Shown here: piece after piece, positions 9,476 through 19,870 of the stretch | How the letters are laid out: each line of letters starts with the position of its first letter | Position numbering within the stretch: position 1 is the first letter of the stretch | NCBI GenBank assembly: GCA_013335115.1 | Contig: JAAXWQ010000002.1 | Coordinates: 1 to 64,000 of the forward strand | Source: Chlorobiaceae bacterium | Lineage (GTDB): Bacteria > Bacteroidota > Chlorobiia > Chlorobiales > Chlorobiaceae | Reading direction: 5' to 3' | DNA length: 64,000 nucleotides | Program-made: the position numbers and the translations under genes | Notes under the pieces: generated by a model | The model's database searches: none | What the model was told of the DNA's origin: nothing | The model's input: the letters and a program-made list of their open reading frames with translations, nothing else

Positions 9476-12061
9476 CTATGGTTTAACGTATTGGTATCCC
9501 AAGCGGGAATTGTAGCTCAGTTCGTATGACTCCGACGCTCTGCCCATGCCCGGTAATTTCAGCCTGCCATCGTCACCCACGATGGCGACGCGCAGAATGC
9601 TTTCGCTCCGCGAGGGGTCGCCGAGGTAGAAGTATGGCTTGAGCCAAGAGAGCATGTTGCGTCCAAGCACGTCGGGCGCGGCGTACTCGGCGATCTGAAT
9701 GGTTTGCGTGGCGAGGATGGCGGCCAACTTCCGTTGCTCTGTTTTCGAATCCGCCGTGAATTGCCACGGGAGGTGGAGTGAGCGTCCATCGAGGAGCACC
9801 ACTGTGGTTGCGCCCGCTACGTGATCGTGGCTTACCGTTTTCAGCAAAAGCAACTCGATGGAGTCGATGTCGCTGTAACGAGTGCTGACCGTGGTATCGG
9901 GTTTGGCGCCAAGGTTCATCGATACGCCCTGAAGCGCAAAGCGTTCGAGCGTATCCTTTCGATTCTGGAGGTCGGCTTTGAGTTTTGACATCGCCTCGCT
10001 CTCCGCCCTCGGTTCGTAGGTGCGTTCGAGAAGCCCGCGAATATCGCCCGGCAGAGACAGTTTTTCCAAACAACTCCAGACCTGAAGGGTGCGCAGAAGC
10101 ACGTAAGGACTATAGACTTTTGCGGTTTTGCCGAATGCGTTGTCGGGGTCTTGCTCCGCTTTATCGAACACCGCACTGATAAGCCATGTTTCGCAAGTCG
10201 CGCCTGCCGGGCGTTGGTGGAAATCGTGCCGCCACAAGCGTCCGATGCGTTGCAGGAGCATGTCGGTCGGACAGAGGCGCGTAACGAGGAAATCAGCGTC
10301 GATGTCGAGGGATTGTTCAAGCACTTGTGTTCCGACAAGGATACGTCCTCTTTCGCCCCGGAACGCCGAGTCTTTTGCTCCGTATCGTGTAACCCAATAC
10401 TCTTCAAGCGCCTCACGGTCGGCATGAATGAAGCGCGAATGGAGGAGGCCGCACTCGATTTCCGTTCCATCGGATCTGGCGGCAAGAATTTTATAGGCCT
10501 GTTGTGCCTCGGCGACGGTATTTTCGATCCAGAGAACCTGTTGGCCGGCATCCGCCCGATCGAGTGCTGCTTCGTAAGCTACTTCGACGTCCAGAATTGA
10601 GCGGATACTTACCGTTTTCTCATCAAGGGATTCCGGAACGATTTCAATCGGTTCAAGCTTACCGGATGGCAGTGCGGAGATGACGGGGTATGGCGCCGCT
10701 GTATTTTTATTTATTCCAAGAAGCCTGCATCGGCGCTCATGGGTGAGCGTTGCGCTCAGAATAATAATGGTGCAATGCAGTTGCCGCAGTTCATCAACCA
10801 ATCGATCGAGGATGGTGCCTGTATAGGCGTCGTAGGCATGGACTTCGTCGAGGATGACGACCTTTCCGGCAAGTCCAAAAGTACGGACGAAGCCGTGTTT
10901 CACATTCATGGCAGCCATCAGCGCCTGATCGATCGTGCCGACGGCAAATGGCGCAAGCAAGCCTCTTTTGGCGGTGTTGAACCAAGCACCTCCGGGGGCG
11001 CCATCCTGACCGAGTTCAAATTCTTTCAACCTCGCATTACCGTGTAGCAGGAACGCTTCCCGGTGGAGGGAATGTGGCTCAAGCACTCTTTCAAGAAATT
11101 GATTCACCCGCAAATGAATGCGGTTTGAGGTCAGTTGTGTCGGCAGCGCGAAGTAAATACCGGTTGCCTGTCCGGACGAAACAATGGAGTAGGCCGCGTA
11201 AAGGGCTGCTTCGGTTTTGCCGATACCCATTGGGGCTTCAAGGATATAGGTGCCGGAAAGCGATGCCTGTTCGATAAGGCTCTGCTGGGTCCTCCTCGCT
11301 TCGAAATCGAAAATATCCCTGAACGAAAGGCCCTGGATTAATTTTGGGGAGATGAAACCTGCCGCATCAACAGCGGAGACGATCCTGTCTTTCCAGGATG
11401 CTTCGGGATTATCGAATGCCGAGCCTGAACCAATCCAGTCCGCAACGGAGGTGAGACCGGCAAGCACTCGGGCCTGAAGAAAATTCCGGATTAGGGGGAA
11501 ACGCTCGTCGAAGGACTTCCCGAGCATTTCCATCAACGCGTTCCTCTGATTTTGCCAAGCAGGGCCACCGAATTGCTCGGCATCAGCGGAACGGGCATTT
11601 GTGTTTGGAGAATAGCCGTGGTGACAACCGGCTATGGACGGGATGAATTTACCGGGGTTCAGTGCCTCCAAGGCGCATTGGCTAACTCCGGCATGACCAC
11701 CCCAACATTTATTTTCATCGAGTGATGGATCGACATTGTGAAGATTTTCAAGGATCGAAGGAGCGGCATTATCAATTGCTGAATGGATTTTCTTCTGGAA
11801 CGTCGGACTTACCTTGCCGAGATCATGGCAGGCAGCAACCAATGCGGAGCCTTCCGGAAAAAATGAATGCTGGAGGTAGTCGGGATATCGGGATATCATT
11901 TCTTTTGCGACCTCTCCGACAATGAGGCAATGATCGAATACTGTTCTGCCAGCAACAGAGCGCCCAAAATCATTTATCCTCGATTTCGCAAGGCAAAGAT
12001 TTAATGATAGTGTCGGATTTTCAGCTGGAGCAACCGGTTTTTTTACCGTGGGATATCGCAT
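9476..12061 (-). CDS. cas3: CRISPR-associated helicase/nuclease Cas3 (HD plus DExH)
   Basis: HD region FDHCLIVGEVAKEM...ACHDLGKVSPTFQKKIH; Walker A EAPMGIGKTEAAL; DEVHAYD; SATLT. Confidence 0.96.
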   Translation of the reverse strand: MRYPTVKKPVAPAENPTLSLNLCLAKSRINDFGRSVAGRTVFDHCLIVGEVAKEMISRYPDYLQHSFFPEGSALVAACHDLGKVSPTFQKKIHSAIDNAAPSILENLHNVDPSLDENKCWGGHAGVSQCALEALNPGKFIPSIAGCHHGYSPNTNARSADAEQFGGPAWQNQRNALMEMLGKSFDERFPLIRNFLQARVLAGLTSVADWIGSGSAFDNPEASWKDRIVSAVDAAGFISPKLIQGLSFRDIFDFEARRTQQSLIEQASLSGTYILEAPMGIGKTEAALYAAYSIVSSGQATGIYFALPTQLTSNRIHLRVNQFLERVLEPHSLHREAFLLHGNARLKEFELGQDGAPGGAWFNTAKRGLLAPFAVGTIDQALMAAMNVKHGFVRTFGLAGKVVILDEVHAYDAYTGTILDRLVDELRQLHCTIIILSATLTHERRCRLLGINKNTAAPYPVISALPSGKLEPIEIVPESLDEKTVSIRSILDVEVAYEAALDRADAGQQVLWIENTVAEAQQAYKILAARSDGTEIECGLLHSRFIHADREALEEYWVTRYGAKDSAFRGERGRILVGTQVLEQSLDIDADFLVTRLCPTDMLLQRIGRLWRHDFHQRPAGATCETWLISAVFDKAEQDPDNAFGKTAKVYSPYVLLRTLQVWSCLEKLSLPGDIRGLLERTYEPRAESEAMSKLKADLQNRKDTLERFALQGVSMNLGAKPDTTVSTRYSDIDSIELLLLKTVSHDHVAGATTVVLLDGRSLHLPWQFTADSKTEQRKLAAILATQTIQIAEYAAPDVLGRNMLSWLKPYFYLGDPSRSESILRVAIVGDDGRLKLPGMGRASESYELSYNSRLGYQYVKP

Positions 12062-12552
12062 GCCTGATTGCGTTTCAATTTAACATTCCCCTCTCCCCCA
12101 TCACCGTCGAATCCTGTCTGTCCATCTCACGCGGCCCGGTTGCTTCGAGAAGCCCGACCTGGGCTCCGGAGCGCACATAAAGCGGGACTGGACATGATTG
12201 AGCAAAGGGATCAATCATCCCATAGGTTGTGTCCATGCTTCTGTAAATGGATACAGCGACAATCCCAAAATGTTCAGAGTCCTGGGTGCCCTGATGGGCA
12301 GTGCTGAGTCGGGAGCGCGCCGGTCCAGGTATGTCCTGGCGCTCATGTTCGAAAAGGAACGGCAGCGGGTAAGGGGATTTGGCGATATCATTCCGCGGGT
12401 TGTCTGAGTTCCGAGGGTTAACTGCTGCAACTTACTACGGGACCCGGGACAAAAACCGTCCGACGTGGCAACTTTGTCATGCCGAACACACGGACAATTA
12501 TCCCGGTGATACTACTTCATCAAAATAGGGGAAAAATGGGCAAATACTGCAA

Positions 12553-12925
12553 TTATCGCAATCTTATACGGTCGCGTTCAGCGTATTCCCAGGGGATACG
12601 CCATCCTGCCGGCTTCATTTTTTCAAGTGAACCAAGCGCAAGCTTCCCATCGATGATTGCATGCTCAACCAGTTTCTGAAGAACCCATATCGCGCCCCTG
12701 TAATCCCGCTGCTGCAGATTCGGAGAGGCATGGTTAAGGCCGTATCAGCCATCCATCCATGGAGAGGCCGTATTCGTGCTTCAGCCGGTAGCATTCCTGC
12801 CCCCCCAGATTTTGAATCACGGCCTTTGCTGAAGCAAGGAATGCCCCGGCAACGCGATTGCATGCTTTTCCGCATCCAATCCGGACGCCTGTTCAAAGAA
12901 GTGGGCATCGTGAAATACAACCGCG
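12553..12925 (-). pseudogene. Frameshifted remnant of an unidentified protein-coding gene
   Basis: Reading the minus strand across frame changes gives coherent protein-like text: FHDAHFFEQASGLDAEKHAIALPG / AFLASAKAVIQNLGGQECYRLKHEYGLSMDGWLIRP / NLQQRDYRGAIWVLQKLVEHAIIDGKLALGSLEKMKPAGWRIPWEYAERDRIRLR*. Confidence 0.55.
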
Positions 12926-12979
12926 TTTTGAAAATGAGTGGTAAAATCTGTTCCTTACTTCAACAACGGATCTTTGCCG

Positions 12980-14167
12980 ATGGCTGCCCGTAGCGGCCTT
13001 GCTGCAGGTCCAATAATCCCTGAAACCGTGACTGCCGACCTCCACCACCTTTCCGAAGCGGTCATCTCGATCGACAACCTCCTGCACAACCTCGCCTGCA
13101 TCCGGGAGATTACGGGCAGTACTCACAGGATCATGGGCATCGTGAAGGCGAACGCCTACGGCCATGGGGCTCCTGAGGTCACGGCTGCGCTCGAATCGGC
13201 AGGGGTGAGGGATTTCGGCGTAGCGAACGTCCATGAGGCGATCGAGCTCCGACAGGCCCACCGGTTACAGGGCGATTCGAGGCTCCTCGCCTTTGCGGCC
13301 CCGCTACCACAGCATATCGGGCTCTATCTTGAACATGGGGTGGAGATGACCCTCTGCGACCTGGCAAGCATCGAGTCCGCCTCGGCAATCGCTGCGGCCG
13401 GCGGTGGGATGCTGCGGGTGCAGGTGAAGGTCGACACGGGCATGGGCAGGCTCGGGGTCAGTCCCGCAGATGCGGCGGCGCTCCTCGATGCCGTCGACCG
13501 TGCGCCAAACCTCGAACTGGCCGGCATCTACACCCATTTCGCCGAAGGGCACGACGCGAACGGCTTCACGGCGATCCAGCTGGAACGGTTCCTGGCGGTA
13601 ACGGGCGAGTATGAACGGAAAACGGGACGGCGCGTCCTGAAGCATGCCGCCAGCAGCGGGGCGATCGTTTCGAAGCCGTCGGCGCACCTCGACATGGTGA
13701 GGCCGGGCATCCTGCTCTACGGCTGCCATCCGGTGGACTCGAATCCCACGCCCCTGCCGGTGAAGCCGGTGATGCAGTTCCAATCCACCGTGATCTTCGT
13801 GAAGGAGGTTCCCGAAGGCGCGACCGTCAGCTACAATCGCACCTGGGCTGCGCCCGGACCAAGGAGGATCGCGACCGTCGCCGCCGGATATGCCGACGGG
13901 TTCCACCGCGCGCTGACGAACCGTGCGAAGGTCTCCATCGGCGGCCGGACCTTCGACCAGATTGGCACGGTCACCATGGACCAGATCATGGTCGATCTCG
14001 GCGAGGACCGTACCGTCCAGCCTGGCGACACGGCCGTGCTCTTCGGCTGGGACGGGCCGTCTGCCGGCCAGCAGGCCCTGGCCGCCGGCACGATCAGCTA
14101 CGAGCTCCTCTGCTCGGTCTCACGCAGGGTCCCGAGGCTCTTCCGGAATGGCTCGCCACGAAGTTGA
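12980..14167 (+). CDS. alr: Alanine racemase
   Basis: VISIDNLLHNLACIREI...IMGIVKANAYGHGA (PLP lysine motif); MDQIMVDLG; C-terminal SYELLCSVSRRVPR. Confidence 0.95.
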   Translation: MAARSGLAAGPIIPETVTADLHHLSEAVISIDNLLHNLACIREITGSTHRIMGIVKANAYGHGAPEVTAALESAGVRDFGVANVHEAIELRQAHRLQGDSRLLAFAAPLPQHIGLYLEHGVEMTLCDLASIESASAIAAAGGGMLRVQVKVDTGMGRLGVSPADAAALLDAVDRAPNLELAGIYTHFAEGHDANGFTAIQLERFLAVTGEYERKTGRRVLKHAASSGAIVSKPSAHLDMVRPGILLYGCHPVDSNPTPLPVKPVMQFQSTVIFVKEVPEGATVSYNRTWAAPGPRRIATVAAGYADGFHRALTNRAKVSIGGRTFDQIGTVTMDQIMVDLGEDRTVQPGDTAVLFGWDGPSAGQQALAAGTISYELLCSVSRRVPRLFRNGSPRS

Positions 14168-14250
14168 CGAACGGTCGGTATATCGCCGTTTTGTCCTATA
14201 TTATCCGTGCAGACCTGATACACCGGAAACCTTCACGGCCCCCCCAACCG

Positions 14251-14775
14251 ATGAAAGACTTCCTCCAGAACCTCTCGGTCCGGCTCGGCATCACCAGGGC
14301 CGAAATGACGGCGGTCACCGCCCTCCTCTTTTTCCTCGTCCTCGGCGGCATCATCCGCTACGGCAGCTCCGTCCAGGAGGCCGACCGGCTCATCCGGGAA
14401 GCCGAGCGTACGAAATTTTCGGAAGCCGAGGTCGACAGCCTCCTTCGGCTGGCCCCCGGCGTCGACCTTGCAACGGTTGCCGAGGAAGCGAATGCTCCCG
14501 GAACGGAAGCTTCGGCAGGCCATCAGGGGGACTCAGCGCCAAGGCACCAGGCAAGGCCCCCCAAGTCGCAGTTTACGGGCACCGTCGCCTTCAACCGCGC
14601 GACCGCGGCACAGCTGCAGCAGCTCCCAGGCATCGGGCCGGCCATCGCGAAACAGCTGATCGGGTTCCGGGAGGAAAAGGGTGGAAAAGTTCGACAATTT
14701 GACGATTTTCTGGAAGTCAAGGGAATCGGGAAGAAAAAGCTCGAAGTCCTGAAAAAGCACCTTACCCTCGAATAA
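14251..14775 (+). CDS. Membrane-anchored helix-hairpin-helix protein (ComEA-like)
   Basis: N-terminal TM segment, then FNRATAAQLQQLPGIGPAIAKQLIGFREEKG...VKGIGKKKLEVLKKHL. Confidence 0.85.
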   Translation: MKDFLQNLSVRLGITRAEMTAVTALLFFLVLGGIIRYGSSVQEADRLIREAERTKFSEAEVDSLLRLAPGVDLATVAEEANAPGTEASAGHQGDSAPRHQARPPKSQFTGTVAFNRATAAQLQQLPGIGPAIAKQLIGFREEKGGKVRQFDDFLEVKGIGKKKLEVLKKHLTLE

Positions 14776-15635
14776 TGAGCAGGAGCCTTATCGCCTGTGC
14801 GCTTGAAGCCCACACCACAACCATCGTCAGAGTCAAGTCGTCCGGAGGACCTTCCTGCACGGTGACCGCATGCCGGACGGTCGGTTACGGCCTTGAAGAG
14901 ATGCAAGGAACGAAAAGGAAGAAGTCGATGGCGAAAATCGCAAAGGTGATCGGAGCGTGGCCTGGCGAGCCGCTTGCCATCTCGATCTCCCCCTCGTCCA
15001 TCCTGACCCTCCCCGCATGGTTCCCTGCAGACGCATCGAAGGAGCAGCGCGTGGCCCTCGGGAAGGTCGAGGCTGCACATTTCGTCACGAACGTCGAAAA
15101 GTGGAACTGGCAGTCGATGCCGGTCGACCACGCGAGCAGTCGCCCGGAAGGGCTCGAACACCAGGTGATCATGTTCTCGGCGGCAGAGCCCGCAAGGAGC
15201 GTTATCAGTGAGTTGGGGCAGCAGTTCGGCATCGGCATGGCCGGCCTGCACTTCGAGCCGCTGGTCCGGCTGACGGCGGGTTCCGTCGAACCGACAGCCG
15301 TGCTCGAACTCGAGGAGGGCTACGCGGTGTTCTTCGTCTCGCGGAACGGGCGGGCCGAATACTTCCGCTACTGGCCGGTGAAGCATGCCAGCGAACGAGA
15401 GTACTTCGCCATCACGGAGCTCGGCGCATCCCCGGTCGACCGGGTATCGGTCACCGGCCTGGCTGCCGACGCGGCCACGCTGAAACGCATCGCCGCCGCG
15501 ACCTCGCGCACCCTGCAGCCACTGGGTGTGCCGCAACAAACCTCCACCGTCGAAGCCCGGGGCTGCCAGGCCTCGACCGGCATGGTCAGGGCCGTCGGCA
15601 TGGCCATGATGGCACTCGCCGACGGATATAAATAA
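14775..15635 (+). CDS. Hypothetical protein, 286 aa
   Basis: Intact ORF starting within one base of the upstream ComEA-like stop; coding-like composition. Confidence 0.75.
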   Translation: MSRSLIACALEAHTTTIVRVKSSGGPSCTVTACRTVGYGLEEMQGTKRKKSMAKIAKVIGAWPGEPLAISISPSSILTLPAWFPADASKEQRVALGKVEAAHFVTNVEKWNWQSMPVDHASSRPEGLEHQVIMFSAAEPARSVISELGQQFGIGMAGLHFEPLVRLTAGSVEPTAVLELEEGYAVFFVSRNGRAEYFRYWPVKHASEREYFAITELGASPVDRVSVTGLAADAATLKRIAAATSRTLQPLGVPQQTSTVEARGCQASTGMVRAVGMAMMALADGYK

Positions 15636-15670
15636 AGGGAACCTCTTGCCGGAAGCGCCGAGCTCCCGGG

Positions 15671-16690
15671 TTACAGCTTACCGACGAGCTCTTCGGCGAT
15701 CTGCACGGCGTTGGTCGCGGCGCCTTTGCGGAGGTTGTCGGCCACGACCCACAGGTTCAGCGTGCGCGGCTGCCAGTAGTCCGGGCGCAGCCTGCCGACG
15801 AACACCTCATCCTTCTCGTAGGAGGTCAGCGGCATCGGATAGAGCCTGGCGGAGGGATCGTCCTGCATCACGATTCCGGGAGATCCTGCGAGCAGCGCGC
15901 GAACCTCGTTGATATCGAAGTCGCTCCCGAGTTCGACGTTGAGTGATTCGCCGTGCCCGCCATAGACCGGGATGCGGACGGTCGTCGGAGAGACCTGGAT
16001 CGAATCATCGCCCATGATCTTCCTGGTCTCGTTGACCATCTTCATCTCCTCCTTCGTGTAGCCGTTGTCCGTAAAGGCGTCGATCTGCGGTACGGCGTTG
16101 AAGGCGATCTGGTGGAAGTGGGTGAACTCCTCCGGGACGTTGCCGGCCAACTCGCTCTCGAGCGCATCGCGCCCGGCCTTGCCCTTGCCGGTCACCGACT
16201 GGTAGGTCGACACCACCACGCGCCTGACGCCGTAGCAATCCTGCAATGGCTTGAGCACCACCACCATCTGGATTGTGGAGCAGTTCGGGTTGGCAATGAC
16301 CTTGTGCGCCTTGCCCTCGTCGTCGAAGATGGCCTCCGGGTTGACTTCAGGCACCACCAGCGGGATACCTTCTTCCATGCGGAAGGCAGAGGAGTTGTCA
16401 ATCACGACGGCCCCTGCCGCAGCGGCGACGGGAGCCCACTCCCTGCTGGCCGACGCGCCGGCGGAGAAGAGGGCGATGTCGACACCCTTGAAAATTTCAG
16501 CCGAAGGCACCTCGGTAAGGAACTCGCGCCCGTTGAAGGTGACCGGCTGGCCCTTGCTACGGGGCGAGGCCAGCGGAACCAGCTCGCTGACCGGGAAATT
16601 GCGCTCTTCGAGCACCTGGATCATGGTCCTTCCGACAAGGCCGGTCGCACCGAGGACGGCTACACGATAACCGGTTTCTGCACTGCTCAT
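15671..16690 (-). CDS. asd: Aspartate-semialdehyde dehydrogenase
   Basis: YRVAVLGATGLVGRTMIQVLEERNFPVSEL; IANPNCSTIQMVVVLKPL; STYQSVTGKGKAG. Confidence 0.96.
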   Translation of the reverse strand: MSSAETGYRVAVLGATGLVGRTMIQVLEERNFPVSELVPLASPRSKGQPVTFNGREFLTEVPSAEIFKGVDIALFSAGASASREWAPVAAAAGAVVIDNSSAFRMEEGIPLVVPEVNPEAIFDDEGKAHKVIANPNCSTIQMVVVLKPLQDCYGVRRVVVSTYQSVTGKGKAGRDALESELAGNVPEEFTHFHQIAFNAVPQIDAFTDNGYTKEEMKMVNETRKIMGDDSIQVSPTTVRIPVYGGHGESLNVELGSDFDINEVRALLAGSPGIVMQDDPSARLYPMPLTSYEKDEVFVGRLRPDYWQPRTLNLWVVADNLRKGAATNAVQIAEELVGKL

Positions 16691-17760
16691 ACGATAATCG
16701 ATGGTTTGGTATTGGATTGGTAATTCAGGATCAGTTTGGGCGAATGATCGTTCAGGAACTCGCCGGACCCGGTGAGCCGGCCATCCCGTTCGAGCGATTC
16801 GCACTGGGCTTCGAAGGCCCTGAGCTGCCCTTCGATGGCTTTCGGGTCAAGTTCGCGCACCAGTTCGTTGCGCACCTTCGACACCCCGGGCAGGCCTTTG
16901 AGGTAGGTCGAGTAGTGGCGCCGCATCTCGAGGATGCCGTACTTTTCGCCCTTGTACTCGACGGAGAGGCGCAAATGGTCGAGCGCCGCCCCGATCCGCT
17001 CTCGGTAGGTTGGCGCTGCAAGCCGGACGCCGTGCCTGACGAGGCTGATGGCGCGGGCGAAGATGAAGGGGTTGCCGATCGAGCCACGGCCGATCATGAT
17101 GCCGTCGGCTCCGGTTTCGGCGAACATGGCCACCGCATCGTCCTCGTTCCAGACATCCCCGTTGGCGATGACCGGAATGGAGCATGCGGCCTTGGCCTCG
17201 GCGATGCGTCCCCAGTCCGCCTTGCCCTTGTACATGTCGCTGCGGGTCCTGCCGTGCACGGCGACGGCCTGCATGCCGGCGTCTTCGAGCCGCCGGACGG
17301 TTTCGGTGATGTTGATGGAGTCGTGGTCCCAGCCGATGCGGGTCTTGGCGGTCACCGGGATGCTGACAGCCCGGGCGACGGCCGACGCGATGGCCGAAAG
17401 CTTCTCAGGCTCCCTCAGCAGGGCCGCCCCGGCACCGCGGCCGGCGACCTTCTTGACCGGGCATCCGAAGTTGATGTCGAGGTAGTCGGGTTCGTATGAT
17501 TCAGCGATGGCGGCCGCCTCGACCATCGATTCGACCGTGTTGCCGAAGATCTGCACCGCCACCGGCCGTTCGTGGTCGGCGATGGTGAGCTTCCGGATCG
17601 ACTTCTCGGCGCCGCGGCGGATCGCTTCGGCGCTGACGAATTCCGTATAGACGATATCAGCCCCATGGCGCTTGCACAGCTGCCTGAATGCCCGGTCCGT
17701 CACGTCCTCCATGGGTGCGAGGATGACCGGGCGGTCGATATCGATCTTGCCTATGCGCAT
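16687..17760 (-). CDS. dusB: tRNA-dihydrouridine synthase (DusB family)
   Basis: PVILAPMEDVTDRAFRQLCKRHGADIVYTEFVSAEA; DINFGCPVKKVAGRGAGAALL; AVHGRTRSDMYKGKADW. Confidence 0.94.
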   Translation of the reverse strand: MRIGKIDIDRPVILAPMEDVTDRAFRQLCKRHGADIVYTEFVSAEAIRRGAEKSIRKLTIADHERPVAVQIFGNTVESMVEAAAIAESYEPDYLDINFGCPVKKVAGRGAGAALLREPEKLSAIASAVARAVSIPVTAKTRIGWDHDSINITETVRRLEDAGMQAVAVHGRTRSDMYKGKADWGRIAEAKAACSIPVIANGDVWNEDDAVAMFAETGADGIMIGRGSIGNPFIFARAISLVRHGVRLAAPTYRERIGAALDHLRLSVEYKGEKYGILEMRRHYSTYLKGLPGVSKVRNELVRELDPKAIEGQLRAFEAQCESLERDGRLTGSGEFLNDHSPKLILNYQSNTKPSIIV

Positions 17761-17776
17761 ACGCTTCGAGCTGTCC

Positions 17777-18814
17777 TCACCCCGCGGCAGGTGTGGTGAG
17801 CATTTCGCGTACCTGCTGGCGGATCTTGTCGCGCAGCACGGTGTCTTCGCGGAGGAGCTTTTTGACGGCTTCGCGACCCTGTCCGAGCTTTTCGGTACCG
17901 TAGCTGAACCAGGCGCCGGCCTTCTTGACCACGCCGAACTCGACGGCCAGGTCGATCAGCTCGCCGAGCGTCGAGATGCCTTCGCCGTAGAGGATGTCGA
18001 ATTCAGCCACCTTGAACGGAGGGGCGACCTTGTTCTTGACCACCTTGACCTTGGTACGATTGCCGATGATCTCCTCACCGTCCTTGATCTGGGCGATCCT
18101 CCGGATATCGAGGCGGACCGAAGAGTAGAACTTCAAGGCCTTGCCACCGGTGGTGGTCTCGGGGCTGCCGTACATCACGCCGATCTTGTCGCGGAGCTGG
18201 TTGATGAAGATGCAGACGCCGCTGGACTTCGAGATGGCGCCGGTCAGCTTGCGAAGCGCCTGGCTCATGAGCCTGGCCTGCAGGCCGACGACGCTGTCGC
18301 CCATCTCACCTTCGAGCTCGGCCTGCGGCACCAGCGCCGCCACCGAGTCGACGACGACGATATCCACCGCGCCGCTGCGCACGAGCGTTTCGACGATCGA
18401 CAACGCCTGTTCACCCGACTCTGGCTGGCTGACGAGCAGGGCGTTGATGTCGACACCGAGCTTGCGGGCATATGCCGGATCGAACGCGTGCTCCGCATCG
18501 ACGATGGCGGCGATGCCACCCTCCTTCTGGGCTTCAGCGATGGCGTGCAAGGCGAGGGTGGTCTTGCCCGAGGACTCCGGGCCGTAGATTTCGGTGACCC
18601 TGCCGCGAGGCAGGCCTCCGACGCCGAGGGCGTAATCGAGGGCCATTGACCCGGTGGAGATCGCCTGCACGTGCATGATCGGGGAGTCGTCCCCGAGACG
18701 CATGATCGATCCCTTGCCGAACTGTTTTTCGAGCGACTCTATCGCAAGGTTGAGCTGTTTGAGCCTGGCGGGGTCGACTGCCGGCGGCTGCTGCTTGGTC
18801 ATCTCTTTCTCCAT
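17777..18814 (-). CDS. recA: Recombinase A
   Basis: [56 protein letters not shown]. Confidence 0.99.
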   Translation of the reverse strand: MEKEMTKQQPPAVDPARLKQLNLAIESLEKQFGKGSIMRLGDDSPIMHVQAISTGSMALDYALGVGGLPRGRVTEIYGPESSGKTTLALHAIAEAQKEGGIAAIVDAEHAFDPAYARKLGVDINALLVSQPESGEQALSIVETLVRSGAVDIVVVDSVAALVPQAELEGEMGDSVVGLQARLMSQALRKLTGAISKSSGVCIFINQLRDKIGVMYGSPETTTGGKALKFYSSVRLDIRRIAQIKDGEEIIGNRTKVKVVKNKVAPPFKVAEFDILYGEGISTLGELIDLAVEFGVVKKAGAWFSYGTEKLGQGREAVKKLLREDTVLRDKIRQQVREMLTTPAAG

Positions 18815-18845
18815 GGGGCGTGGTTGTTGATATGGTGTTGGGGGA

Positions 18846-19844
18846 TCACGAAATCACGTTTTTCAAAGTTTCCTCGAACGACCGGTAGCCCATGCCGAGC
18901 TCCTGCACCGAGCGCTGGTTGCTGTAAGTGGCTTGCCGCGAGGCCTGCCTGAGGCTTTCGATACTGATGAACGACGGCCGGCCGGTCATCCACGACCAGA
19001 GCTCGCCGCCAAACCCGGCGGCCGAAGCCAGGACCCCGGCGACCCTCACGGGCTTCTTCACGCTGCTGCCGGGAAGCGCCGCGATGCGGTCGAACAGCTC
19101 CCTGAAGGAGAGGTTCTCCCCCACGACGATGTAGCGCTCACCGGCGCAGCCGTGCTGCCATGCGGCGATATGGGCGTCGGCCACGTCGAGCACGTCGACG
19201 AAACCGGTGCCGCCGTCCGGGCAGAACGGGAGCGAACCGCGGTAAATCATCCGGAGCACCTCGTTGGACGAACTTCCCGGGGCACCCTTCCCTTCGCCTT
19301 TGCCGATTACCACCCCCGGGTTGACCATCACCACGTCGAGCCCTTCGGCCACGCCGCGGCGGCACTCGAGCTCGGCAAGGTGCTTGGACTCCATATAGGG
19401 GTTCCGGCGCTGCCACTCGCTGAACGACGAGCTTTCGTTCGATTCAAGGCCTTCATCCAGCTGTTCGGGCATGCCGACCGCAGCGATGGAACTGGTGGCG
19501 ACCAGCCTGCGGACACCGCCGGCAAGGCAGGCGTTGACCACGTTCCGCGTGCCGAGCACGTTGGTCTCGTAGAGGCGGTCCCGATAGTTCGAGGTGTAGG
19601 CGATCAGCCCCGCGCAGTGGAACACCACCTCCGCGCCAAGCACCGCTTCGGCGACGGCATGCGGATCGTGCATGTCCGCCGCAACGACCTCGACCGGCAG
19701 GCCCTTCAGGAACCCGGCATCCGATCCGGACCTGGCCGTAACGCGGCAGGCAACCCCGTCGCCGAACTTCCGCAGAAGGCCGAAAACGAGCTGCGCACCA
19801 AGGTAGCCTGTGGCACCGGTGATAAGGATCGGAATAGCTGACAT
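18846..19844 (-). CDS. NAD-dependent epimerase/dehydratase (extended SDR)
   Basis: [20 protein letters not shown]; Rossmann and YMESKHLAE motifs. Confidence 0.88.
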   Translation of the reverse strand: MSAIPILITGATGYLGAQLVFGLLRKFGDGVACRVTARSGSDAGFLKGLPVEVVAADMHDPHAVAEAVLGAEVVFHCAGLIAYTSNYRDRLYETNVLGTRNVVNACLAGGVRRLVATSSIAAVGMPEQLDEGLESNESSSFSEWQRRNPYMESKHLAELECRRGVAEGLDVVMVNPGVVIGKGEGKGAPGSSSNEVLRMIYRGSLPFCPDGGTGFVDVLDVADAHIAAWQHGCAGERYIVVGENLSFRELFDRIAALPGSSVKKPVRVAGVLASAAGFGGELWSWMTGRPSFISIESLRQASRQATYSNQRSVQELGMGYRSFEETLKNVIS

Positions 19845-19870
19845 GAAAATGGCGCCCTCAATACTGGCTG

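Noticed and set aside
3775-12061. Degenerate or inactive CRISPR-Cas system
   Set aside because: All eight cas genes are full length, and key Cas1, Cas3 and Cas6e motifs are present on reading.
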